In this document: positions 55,396-64,000 of the stretch, piece by piece
Numbering within the stretch: the stretch's first letter is position 1
Layout: every line of letters begins with the position of its first letter
From: Patiria pectinifera
Taxonomy: Eukaryota; Echinodermata; Asteroidea; Valvatida; Asterinidae
Assembly (NCBI GenBank): GCA_029964075.1
Contig: CM057135.1
Location: 16,704,863 to 16,768,862 of the forward strand
Direction of reading: 5' to 3'
DNA: 64,000 bases
Notes under the pieces: model-generated
What the model saw: the letters and a program-made list of their open reading frames with translations, nothing else
What the model was told of the DNA's origin: nothing
Database searches by the model: none
Program-made: the position numbers and the translations under genes

Positions 55396-56698
55396 GTGCT
55401 ATTTACGTGAAGGTTACAGGACAGTGCAAGAGTATGTCACAAATGCAAGATTGTGTAATAATGGTACATGGGCTACTGAGGTGGAAATCATTGTAACAGC
55501 ACACATGTTGGATGTTGGTATTTATACATATGACGATGTGAACAAGTGGTACTTGTTTTCAAATAGATATACATGTACAGATGGTGCTAGTGATAGTTCT
55601 GTGAAGTCAGGAATTTATTTGTACCACAAGAATCAAATACATTATGATTTAGTGACAAGTGTGTTCAAGTTGAAAAGAAAGATGGCAGACAACAGTGACA
55701 AGCATGACCGAAATGCACCATCAAAAACAGAAGTGCTGAAAAGTTCAAAGAGACGTAAACGTGTAAATGTAAGAAAGAAGCAAAAAGCACAAAGAGAACA
55801 GCAAAGAGAAAGGTATCAGAGAAAGAAAGATAAGCTACAGAAAAATGATGCTGTAAAAGTCAAGAAAGAATGTGGAATGGAGAATAAAGAACCATACAAA
55901 GTAAACAGCGACTATAGGGAAATGAAAAAACGTGCAAAGAAAGACAAATATCAAAGTTCTGAGGAATATAGACAAGGTGCTATTGAGTATGGCAAAAAGA
56001 GATACAAAGAAAATGTGGTAGATATTACTGAAATCATGAGAAAACGATACCATGAGAATGCTGATTACAGGAGTAAAAGGGTTGCCAGTGAAAAATTGAA
56101 GTATGAGAGAGATGCAGAACATAGGCAAAGAAAGAAAAAATGTACAATGATTCACTATCATGAGAACAAATTGTATAGACAACAAAAGATTATTAATGAA
56201 AAAACTAAATATGAGGATCCATCACATAGGAAAGAAAAGATTAGTTTTGCTAAAACAAAATATCATAAGAATGAACTACACAGACAATTAAAGGTTAAGA
56301 GTGCAACAACTAAGTACCATGAGAACAAAGAACATAGAGAAGGAAAGGTTAAGAGTGCAAAAACTAAGTACCATGAGAACAAAGTACATAGAGAAGAAAA
56401 GGTTAAGAATGCAAAAACTAAGTACCATGAGAACAAAGAACATAGAGAAGGAAAGGTTAACAATGCAAAAACTAAGTACCATGAGAACAAAGAACATAGA
56501 GAAGGAAAGGTTAAGAGTGCAAAAACTAAGTACCATGAGAACAAAGAACATAGAGAAGAAAAGGTTAAGAGTGCAAAAACTAAGTACCATGAGAACAAAG
56601 AACATAGAGAAGGAAAGGTTAAGACTACAAAAACTAAGTACCATGACAATGAGGCATACAGACAAAAAAAAGATAAAAAATGCCAAAACATACAGTAA
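55390..56698 (+). CDS. Helitron ORF: OTU C-terminus and KYHEN repeats
   Basis: After the frameshift the OTU domain continues: W-A-T-E-V-E-I, then I-H-Y-D-L-V with the catalytic His codon at 55640. From ~55740 the sequence is highly basic. Between 55920 and 56690 an 18-residue repeat of the type K-T-K-Y-H-E-N-K-E-H-R is found, diverged at the left and almost perfect (54-bp units) at 56301-56650. The repeats are long charged helices and may bind nucleic acid or act as a spacer. The frame ends in a TAA after an A8 run near 56667, and homologous repeats go on in another frame. Confidence 0.75.
56301..56650 (+). repeat. 54-bp in-frame tandem repeat, about 6.5 units
   Basis: Units start TGCAAAAACTAAGTACCATG and differ at only a few positions. 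Because 54 is a multiple of three, all three forward frames and two reverse frames stay open, which produces long spurious ORFs here. Confidence 0.9.
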
Positions 56699-57686
56699 GA
56701 CAAAATACCATAATGATTTAGCATATAGAAATGGTGTTATTAAATCCATCAAAAAGAAGTACCATAATGATATTTCATATAGAAATGCTGTTATTAAATC
56801 AATAAAAAACAAGTACCATAATGATGTATCATACAGGAATGCTCTTATTACATCTATTAAAAAGAAGTATTGTGTAAACAAATGTTATAGGATGAAATTA
56901 ATAAATTTGCAGAAAGCAAAGTACCACAGGGATCAGTGTTATCGTCAAAATATGAAGCAAAGAAATGCTGAACGAGGAAAAAGAAAGAGAGCAAGTCAAT
57001 GTATCATGAGCAATATAATGAGAAATTGGAGGCAAGATGTGTCATCAGGACCTGAATATATATGTGCAGTTTGTCATAAACTGCTATTTCGAAAGCAGGT
57101 TGTAAAGTGTAAAGAAAATAAATACAAATGTGTTGATTACATATCTCATAAATATCTGCATATGTGTGGAGACAACGTATGTTGTGGTGACAAGTGTCAG
57201 GTGTCCAAATCAAGAATGTGTCTCTGGATTTGCTATACATGTGATCGCAAGTTGCTCCAGAATAGGATGCCAGCAGAGGCTTCTGGTAACAATTTGGCAT
57301 TGGAAGGTATCCCTGAGGAACTGAGTTGTTTAAATACATTGGAGGAGCATCTCATTGCTATTAATATAACATTTATGAAGATGATTTCATTGCCCCGAGG
57401 TGGGCAGAATGCTGTGCATGGGCCAGTTGTATGTGTGCCATCAAATATTTCAGAAACGGTAACGGCATTACCTAGATGTGGAAATAATAATCAGTTAATC
57501 AAAGTTAAGTTGAAGAGAAAATTGTCATTCAAAGGTTATTATCAGTATCAATATGTAAGCAGGGAACATGTTGAGCGTGCACTACGGTATCTGAAGGAAC
57601 ATAATGTATGGTATAATGAAATTGAGATGAACTGTGAGTGGGACAATCCCTTGGAAGATGATGACAACCAAGAAGATCATGAATAA
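56669..57686 (+). CDS. Helitron ORF: last KYHN repeats, cysteine-rich region, DUF6570-like domain
   Basis: Starts with four diverged repeats (K-Y-H-N-D type), then a Cys/His-rich segment (C-A-V-C-H-K, C-W/Y-x-C-D-R) and the DUF6570-like signature I-P-E-E-L-S-C-L-N-x-L-E-E-H-L-I, I-T-F-M-K-M-I-S-L-P-R-G-G-Q and V-P-S-N-I-S. This domain precedes Rep in many animal Helitrons; its role is unknown. The frame stops at TAA 57684-57686, but the same frame continues in the next ORF with an acidic linker and the Rep region, so the stop is probably a mutation. Confidence 0.75.
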
Positions 57687-60182
57687 GATAAATCAAGTGA
57701 GAGTGATGAAGATACAGATGTAGATACATATGAAGAACGTTTGACAGGTATCACTTACGATACATGTTTGCAGCCAGTGAACATTGCTCAAGATGCTTTA
57801 GATCAAGATTTTAATGATGTTTTGTGTGTTGCTCCTTGTGAACGAAATAGCCCAGTCAGAGTATTGATGGAGAAAGCTAATGAAGCCAAATGTTTCCCAG
57901 CATTATTTCCAACAGGTGGCTCTATTTTCAATGATGATCGTGATGTGAAATTGAGTCTTTGTAGATATTTTCATAACAGGTTAATGAATGCAGATAATAG
58001 ATTTGCAAATAATACTCAGTATATCTTCTATGCTCAGTACCTGTCAGAAATTGAACAAGTAATGTCTAAAGTATCAATTGCAATGCGTCAAAGTTCAGGC
58101 AAAGTACACTGTGCTGAAAGTGTAAATGCTAGCATGATTAAAGATAGAGATCAGCTTAAAGACATTTTACAGTCTGATAGTGGTTATAGGTTTTTGAAAC
58201 CAATCAGAGGCACACCTCCTTATTGGCAAGCAGCTCAAAAAGATGTCATGGCTATGATTAGACAACTTGGAATTCCAACCTGGTTTTGCTCATTTTCAGC
58301 CGCTGATATGAGATGGCCAGAAGTCATAAATACCATATTGAGGCAACAGGGTGATTATAGAGATGTTGATGATTTGGATTGGAATGAGAAATGTAAAATT
58401 TTGCGAAGTAATCCTGTTACTGCAGCTAGAATGTTTGACAAGAGATTCCATTCATTCTTGAAAGATGTTATCATGTCCAGAGCTCAGCCTATTGGCAAAG
58501 TCAAGGATTATTTCTATAGAGTTGAATTTCAACAAAGAGGATCGCCACATACACATTCTCTATTTTGGATTGAGAATGCTCCAAGATTGGGATATGATAG
58601 TGATGAAGACGTTATTAAATTCATTGATTCATTTGTCAGTTGTAAATTGCCATCTAAGGAGGAGGATATAGAACTGCACGACATAATAAGTCATGTGCAG
58701 GTGCATAGCAAGAAGCATTCCAAGTCATGTAAAAAGAAGGGAACCGAGTGTAGATTTAATTTTCCAAGACCGCCATCCACCAGAACCTTTGTTACTGAGC
58801 CAGATCCGATGGATAATGATGACGATGCTGATGATGATGTGAATGATGACAATGACAATGACAATGTTTATGATGATGTGGAGGATGGAGATGATGGCGA
58901 TGATGATGATGTCACAGGAAGTAACCATTGTGATAAGAAAAAGCATAAGAAGCATGATGAAGCCAAAGAATTATTGAAGTCAGTTTGGGATGCAATACAG
59001 AGTGAGGAAAACCAGCATTTGTCAACTAGGCAATTGTTTGCAAGACTTAATATTTTACAGGATGATTTTGAAAAGGCTAACAATACTTTGAGCCTCAAAC
59101 AAACTATCGTTATAAAAAGAGAACCACAAGATGTATGGGTCAATCTGTACAATCCTGATTTGATAAGATGTTGGAATGCTAACATGGATATCCAGTATAT
59201 CACCGATGCATATGCATGTGCAGCTTATGTTGTGTCATATATGTCTAAATCAGAACGTGAAATGGGACAGTTATTAGCAAATACACAAAAAGAAGCGGCA
59301 AAGGGTAATTTAGATGCGAGACAGAGTATGAGAGAAATTGGTTGTGTATATCTTCATAATCGTGAAGTATCAGCCCAGGAAGCAGTGTTTCGTGTATGCG
59401 GTCTTCGATTGAAAGAGGGGTCAAGGAAAGTTGAATTCATACCTATTGGTGAGAATCCTGTTCGTATGAGCTTGCCACTGAGTGTAATTCAGAATAGGTC
59501 TGAAGATGATGACAGTGACATATTCATGGCTAATAGAGTTGATCGCTATAAAGCAAGACCAGAAGTTGATAAATTTAATGATATGTGCCTTGCAACATTT
59601 TCCTCAGAATACAGGATAATATATAATGCAAACATGAACAAGAAAACTAAATCACCAGTGTATGAACTTAAAGATGGTTTGGGTCACATACAGAAGCGTA
59701 CTAAAACTGAACCTGCAGTCATAAGATACCCCCGATTTTCAGAGAATAAATGTCCTGAGAAATATTACTACAGTATATTGCAATTGTTTCTCCCATATCG
59801 TGTGGATGAGCATTTGAAACCACCTCGGTTTGAAACATTTGAAGAATTCTATAAAAATGGTGCTGTAAGTCTGAATGATGAATTAAAATCTGTCAGGTGC
59901 ATTGTTGAAAGTAACCGCTCCATATATGAAGCAAATGTTGAGTCTCTTGAAGCAGCAGAACAGAATGTGAAGAAATTTGGTCTTCAAGAAGATGCATGGG
60001 CTTTGATTTGTCCTAAATCTGAGCAAGAGAGACTTGAGTGTCAAGGAGAACGTGAAGCAGTAATAGAAGAAGACAATGAATTCAATATTCCTGATTTGCA
60101 AGCTGATGAAGCAGTGAAAAAAAGTGCAATATTGAACCACATCCAGGAAAAATATCAAAGCGAGAAGCACTCAATGTATTAA
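57687..60182 (+). CDS. Helitron Rep nuclease (HUH, two-Tyr) region
   Basis: First ATG of the downstream frame at 57741, 813 codons. It has the Helitron helicase-like N-terminal domain ([20 protein letters not shown]). Numbered from that ATG, the HUH motif is P-H-T-H-S-L-F-W at residues 269-276 (His 270 and 272) and the catalytic Tyr pair is in A-Y-V-V-S-Y-M-S-K (Tyr 496 and 500). A ~40-residue Asp/Asn tract at about residue 355 is unusual. The protein nicks and rejoins DNA strands during transposition. The frame is lost near 60160; helicase sequence goes on in another frame. Confidence 0.85.
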   Translation, partial: DKSSESDEDTDVDTYEERLTGITYDTCLQPVNIAQDALDQDFNDVLCVAPCERNSPVRVLMEKANEAKCFPALFPTGGSIFNDDRDVKLSLCRYFHNRLMNADNRFANNTQYIFYAQYLSEIEQVMSKVSIAMRQSSGKVHCAESVNASMIKDRDQLKDILQSDSGYRFLKPIRGTPPYWQAAQKDVMAMIRQLGIPTWFCSFSAADMRWPEVINTILRQQGDYRDVDDLDWNEKCKILRSNPVTAARMFDKRFHSFLKDVIMSRAQPIGKVKDYFYRVEFQQRGSPHTHSLFWIENAPRLGYDSDEDVIKFIDSFVSCKLPSKEEDIELHDIISHVQVHSKKHSKSCKKKGTECRFNFPRPPSTRTFVTEPDPMDNDDDADDDVNDDNDNDNVYDDVEDGDDGDDDDVTGSNHCDKKKHKKHDEAKELLKSVWDAIQSEENQHLSTRQLFARLNILQDDFEKANNTLSLKQTIVIKREPQDVWVNLYNPDLIRCWNANMDIQYITDAYACAAYVVSYMSKSEREMGQLLANTQKEAAKGNLDARQSMREIGCVYLHNREVSAQEAVFRVCGLRLKEGSRKVEFIPIGENPVRMSLPLSVIQNRSEDDDSDIFMANRVDRYKARPEVDKFNDMCLATFSSEYRIIYNANMNKKTKSPVYELKDGLGHIQKRTKTEPAVIRYPRFSENKCPEKYYYSILQLFLPYRVDEHLKPPRFETFEEFYKNGAVSLNDELKSVRCIVESNRSIYEANVESLEAAEQNVKKFGLQEDAWALICPKSEQERLECQGEREAVIEEDNEFNIPDLQADEAVKKSAILNHIQEKYQSEKHSMY

Positions 60183-60661
60183 GATCATTAAATTTAGAAC
60201 AGAGACAGGTGTTTAATAAGATTCGTAAGTGGTGCTTGCAAAAGATCAATGGGAAAAATCCTGAACCATTTCATGTGTTTGTGACAGGTGGAGCTGGAAC
60301 TGGGAAAAGCCACTTGATAAAGTCAGTTCATTATGAAGCAACAAGACTTTTTGCTAGAATGGTTCAAAATCCTGACAACCTGTCAGTACTGATAGTTGCG
60401 CCTACAGGAGTTGCTGCATTTAATGTCAATGGTAGTACAATTCACAGTGCTCTTTCAATCCCCACTGATGCTAGAATACCGTACCAACCACTTGGAGAAG
60501 AGAAATTGAATACGCTAAGGAATGTGTTACAAGATCTTCAAATTTTGATTATAGATGAAATATCGATGGTTGATCACAAGATTTTGTGCTATATACACGG
60601 ACGTCTGCGTCAGTTAAACAAACACGCAGTCATAATCCTTTTGGTAACATTAGTATTTTAG
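60163..60661 (+). CDS. Helitron PIF1-like helicase, N-terminal part
   Basis: In this frame [15 protein letters not shown] leads into Walker A G-G-A-G-T-G-K-S (Lys codon at 60305), A-P-T-G-V-A-A-F, and Walker [10 protein letters not shown]. These are PIF1/SF1B helicase motifs I, Ia and II. The ATG at 60209 is internal to the domain. Homology leaves the frame near 60620, just after G-R-L-R-Q-L-N-K, so the ORF's last ~14 residues are spurious. Confidence 0.85.
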
Positions 60662-62268
60662 CTGTTGGAGATTTTTATCAGTTGCCGCCAGTCAAAGGAA
60701 AAGCATTGTATCAAAGTTCACTCCCAGTAGATCTATGGAATGATGTTTTTAAGAAAGTAGAGCTTAATGAAATCATGAGACAAAAAGATGACGTACAGTT
60801 TGCAAAAGCACTAAACAGGTTACGAGTGAAAAGTAAGAAGGAACAGTTATCAGAAGAGGATGAAACGATGTTGAAATCTCGTGAAACAGGGGAAGATGTT
60901 AATGATGCATTACATATTTACCCATGTAACAAACAGGTGGATGAATACAATACACAAACACTCTTTGTAACATGTAGTGACTGTATATTGATTGTTGCTA
61001 AGGATTTACAGAAGGATGCTAGTAAAGGAAATCGGAAAAGAAGCGTAAAAGTACCTAAGAAATCAACATACACAAACTTGCCTGAATCATTGTGGTTAGG
61101 CGTTGGTGCTAGAGTTATGTTAACTAAGAACATTGATGTATCAGATGGACTTGTGAATGGAGTATTTGGTACTGTACATAACATTATTATGTTGCCTGAT
61201 AAATCTTGGCCGAAGTACATTGAAGTTCTGTTTGATAAAAAGGACGTTGGATCAAAATTGAAAAGAAAACATAAATCGTCCAATAATGCTGACACAGTTC
61301 CAATTGAGAAAGAAGAAGAAAGTGTGACTAAGTGTTGTGTTAGACAACAGTTTCCCTTAAAATTAGCCTGGGCATGCACAGTTCACAAGGTGCAAGGAAT
61401 GACAACAGATAGAGCAGTTGTTTGCCTTGAACACACATTTTCAGCTGGACAAGCATATGTAGCATTGAGCAGGGTTACATCAGTGAATGGACTTGTGATT
61501 CAAGGTTTTGATGAAAAATATATCTACTGTAACAAGGCGGTTTCGGAATCATTGAAGAGTATGCCAGAATTTATAGATGCAGAAGAATGTGTAAGGGAAG
61601 AGGAATCTAACAAGACTGTAATTAGAATGCATAATATTCAAGGATTAAAAGAACATCAGAAGGACCTAAAATGTAATCAGGAGATGATGAAATCTGATTT
61701 CATTTGTCTTACTGAGACCTGGATTGATAATGAGAAATACTCTGACATAGAATTAACTGAATTCAAATGCTATTATCAAATCAGAAGCGCGTCATATGAT
61801 AATTCAAGTGGACTTACACAGACATTAAAGCAACAGTGCCATGGAGGTGTTTCAGTCTTTGGTAGAAGGAACAGAGCTTTCAGCAGACTACTCCTTCCAG
61901 TGCAGAATCTGGAGCATATTGCATTTCAGATAATTAGTCAGATTTCATGTTGTGTGGTTGTAATATATCGTCCAGCATCATACCCTATGCATGAATTTAT
62001 TGGCAATCTTACAATTCTGCTCAGTGAACTTAATAAAGTATCCAATAGATGCATTGTAATGGGAGATTTTAATGAAGACATTCTTAAACGCTGTTCACAG
62101 ATTGAAAAGTTAATGCAAGATTTTGGTTATAGACAATGTGTTAATGACGCAACTACAGAAAAAGGGACGTTGATTGACCATGTATATGTCAGGAATATGG
62201 ATACAGTGGATGCTGAGGTAGTTCCAACGTACTACAGTTATCATGAGGCAGTTGCTGTCAGAATATAG
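60620..62268 (+). CDS. Helitron helicase C-terminal part and EEP endonuclease
   Basis: The helicase continues with [13 protein letters not shown] (motif III), L-N-E-I-M-R-Q, then [12 protein letters not shown] (motif V) and A-Y-V-A-L-S-R-V (motif VI). From ~61640 an endonuclease/exonuclease/phosphatase domain follows: C-L-T-E-T-W-I (Glu), [11 protein letters not shown] (Asp-x-Asn), I-D-H-V-Y-V. The final motif usually S-D-H reads Y-S-Y-H-E-A-V here, so the Asp that orients the catalytic His is a Tyr. Helicase plus C-terminal endonuclease is the Helentron arrangement. Confidence 0.85.
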
Positions 62269-62397
62269 TTTGAATAATGCTATTCACATTCTGCAATATT
62301 TGACATTGCAACTGTCCATATGAACTCATGTACATGTATTTACAAAGCTTGTAAATTGTAGATGGTGATCATTTGTAGACAATTCATCATTGTGCAT

Positions 62398-62403
62398 AAT
62401 AAA
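62398..62403 (+). terminator. AATAAA polyadenylation signal after the Helitron ORF
   Basis: AATAAA, 130 bases downstream of the stop codon at 62268, in TGCATAATAAAATATAC. It is a plausible 3' end signal for the Helitron transcript. Confidence 0.45.
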
Positions 62404-62919
62404 ATATACATGTATGATCAAGTACCGGTAGCTTTTTTTTTTTGATGAAATCAATCAGGTTGTTTTTATAATACGTTTAGCTGCCTCATTGTTATGGCCT
62501 AATTTCATCCTCATTATCAGGTGAAATCCATTGCTTCAAATTGTATACAACCTCAATCTGCTGAAATGTTCTTTTTCTGGCATTTGTTCATGGAGGGTTA
62601 ATCACTGGCTAAATCTTGCAAAATGCAAGAGTGACAAGTTACGCAAACTGTAGCATCAAGAATTATATACATGTCTTAAAATTTTAGATGTAATTTGAGG
62701 TAATGACAAATTGTAATACATGTACATGAACTTGAATTTGATGTCATTGGCGATACTGATAAAATAGAGAAATGAAGGTACTTGTGTTGAACTTACTACA
62801 GTTTCAATGATTAGGGTAATTTGTTTTTATGTCAAGGTTGTCTTGCAAACAGAAATCGTGTGCAATATTCAAGGGAATTCAAAATAACTCATGCAATTAT
62901 GATGCATTTGTTCTTGTAG
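62404..62919. other. No gene seen; Helitron 3' flank
   Basis: I searched for a CTRR end with a preceding hairpin and found none that convinces. A T11 run lies at ~62432-62442. It ends with TTTGTTCTTGTAG, a good splice acceptor for the exon candidate at 62920. Confidence 0.35.
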
Positions 62920-62979
62920 GTAAAGTTCATCTCTGACGATTATACTGAAGAGATGTACATAGCGCAGAAGATGCAGTGA
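62920..62979 (+). CDS. Possible terminal exon of the RPA-like gene
   Basis: After a clear acceptor (TTGTTCTTGTAG) one frame reads V-K-F-I-S-D-D-Y-T-E-E-M-Y-I-A-Q-K-M-Q and stops at TGA 62977-62979. The other two frames stop within a few codons. Phase 0 entry matches the phase 0 exit of the zinc-ribbon exon at 39709-39847. RPA-type C termini after the zinc ribbon are similar in character. A GTAAGTG donor follows at 62991, which would lie in the 3' UTR; this counts somewhat against it. Confidence 0.35.
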   Translation, partial: VKFISDDYTEEMYIAQKMQ

Positions 62980-62991
62980 GTTCATTGATGG

Positions 62992-64000
62992 TAAGTGAAA
63001 AATGTCACAAAAAGAAATGTGAAATAATGGTACCTGATGGATTATAACTTGGTGTAATCTGAAAGATGTTTCTTACATCAGCATACCCAAAATAATACCT
63101 AGTGGAGGAAAGATGAGGAAAGATGGTTTGTCAGACAGGTATATTTTGGAATGCCGCTGGATGACGTTAACATAAATATTTATTGTAGAGAGCCAACAAA
63201 CAAGGTAACTGGAATCTATGTGCATGGAGCAACCGAGGTGACTGAACTTCAGAGATGCTATGGGTCATCAACACCACCATTCTTCAAACCTTTAAAAAAT
63301 CCTAGGACAACAACCATCTTGCCGGATCATTCTCGCCCGGAGGGGACAACATGTCCTGAGCGCAATTGACCTTGCCAGGGTCAGGTCACGACCTGTGATG
63401 CCACCCAGGTCATACCAGAGGGAAGGTCGTCAAAGCAACATAGGAAGTAGGGGCCAAGGTGTAATTCCCTATCTGACCTATTCGGCACGTGGATCCAGCA
63501 GCCTTGGGCACTTCTATTTTTTCCAACCATTTTACGGTTTCTGTCCCCCACAGATGGGAAGACAGCGTTTGCTGACAAAAAAAGTTGAGAGCTGTACATG
63601 TGTACGTTCTTACGTGGGAGTATTTTGACACCCTCTTTAATTAGTGCCAGTTGCAATATTTTAGATTCGGCAATCGATTGCATTCCAGAACAGCTAGTGA
63701 AAACTCAACTGGATATTGAGATGCAAACGACCCAAGTAAAAAGTCTGCCCCACATGGACTTCTGTCTGACATGCCTGAAAAAAGACAGAAGTGCTGCACT
63801 TCTTCACACATGAGCCTTGAAAAGAGCCACCCACTGCGTACATGTATCTCAATTGACAGGATGGAGTTGGCATGCAGATAAACAGTTTTGCTACTTTGTA
63901 GAGGTAATGCGTGACAGAGATGTGGACAGTAACTGATCAAAGGAAACTCTGCTTTTGGCAGTGTCTACAAACTTGTCTTAACCAAGAACATAAAGAAATA
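62992..64000. other. No supported gene
   Basis: ORFs of 66-100 residues on both strands at 63151-63940 overlap each other and have no motif. TTTATTGTAG and AACAAACAAGGTAACTGG near 63180-63210 could bound a short exon, but I cannot tie it to a gene. Confidence 0.35.

Larger units (their letters stand above)
45583..62268 (+). mobile_element. Helentron-type Helitron, coding region, split by a Ngaro element
   Basis: The coding parts in order are an N-terminal basic region and PHD finger (45583-46729 + 53537), C76-like and OTU-like proteases, basic KYHEN repeats, a DUF6570-like domain, HUH Rep, PIF1-like helicase and a C-terminal endonuclease/exonuclease/phosphatase domain. Helitrons transpose by a rolling-circle-type mechanism using Rep nicking and helicase unwinding; the C-terminal endonuclease and OTU are typical of the Helentron branch. 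Lesions: frameshifts near 55390, 56670, 60160 and 60620, TAA at 57684-57686, and the 6.8-kb insertion. The two frameshifts at 55390 and 56670 lie at T4 and A8 runs, so sequencing error is possible. Termini not found. Confidence 0.85.

Noticed and set aside
56301..56660. Plus-strand ORF translating as repeated S-T-M-R-T-K-N-I-E-K
   Set aside because: It is the wrong frame of the same 54-bp repeat. The frame giving K-Y-H-E-N matches the diverged flanking repeats; the shifted ORF is real only after about 56669.
56263..56881. Long minus-strand ORFs with leucine/phenylalanine-rich, membrane-like translation
   Set aside because: They are antisense shadows of the 54-bp KYHEN repeat, open only because the unit length is a multiple of three.
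63151..63940. Several short ORFs at the right edge
   Set aside because: They overlap on both strands, show no motif or splice context strong enough, and are within chance length.

Overview
The window is eukaryotic nuclear DNA from an animal. Genes are split by GT-AG introns, intergenic DNA is AT-rich and crowded with transposon remnants, and TACATGTA and TAGGCCTA words are scattered throughout. The gene families present (SWIM/YqaJ nuclease, Helentron-type Helitron, Ngaro/DIRS-type tyrosine-recombinase retrotransposon, rve-like integrase) point to a marine invertebrate. An echinoderm or another invertebrate deuterostome is my best guess, from general impression only. No bacterial genes, rRNA genes, convincing functional tRNA genes or CRISPR arrays were seen.

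Layout. 0.3-3.2 kb: minus-strand SWIM zinc finger plus YqaJ nuclease gene with two disabling lesions; its 5' end lies in an exact-looking 164-bp tandem duplication. 3.4-4.3 kb: short DNA transposon with 14-bp inverted ends and a BED-type finger ORF. 4.3-11.3 kb: mostly non-coding repeats, two octamer/CCAAT blocks and one integrase-like exon. 11.3-18.7 kb: head-to-tail repeat elements that share a terminal motif (GCTGTTCCCAATT), including a 171-bp satellite with a TGACGTCA site per unit and a minus-strand LINE remnant. 18.7-26.9 kb: nine-unit tandem array with alternating ~1183 and ~862 bp units, each marked by GGTACC. 27-34.8 kb: duplicated non-coding DNA, nested palindromic MITEs and a 28-bp-arm hairpin.

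34.9-39.8 kb: plus-strand multi-exon gene resembling a replication protein A/OB-fold single-strand DNA-binding protein, with matching intron phases. A LINE reverse-transcriptase fragment sits in one intron. A possible terminal exon lies at 62.92-62.98 kb, which would place everything between in its last intron.

45.6-62.3 kb: a large plus-strand Helitron of Helentron type (PHD finger, C76-like and OTU-like cysteine proteases, KYHEN repeats, DUF6570-like region, HUH Rep, PIF1-like helicase, endonuclease/exonuclease/phosphatase domain). It carries four frameshifts and one in-frame stop. It is split inside the PHD finger by a complete 6.8-kb Ngaro-type retrotransposon (46,730-53,536) with gag, RT/RNase H, tyrosine recombinase and SGNH hydrolase genes and the A1-ORFs-B1-A2-B2 split direct repeats. 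That insertion is clean, without target duplication, and removing it restores both the Helitron frame and a C-x2-C zinc pair. The two A repeats differ at about one position, so the insertion looks recent. The last kilobase holds no gene I can support. Exon boundaries and domain names are my reading from memory of these families; no database search was possible.
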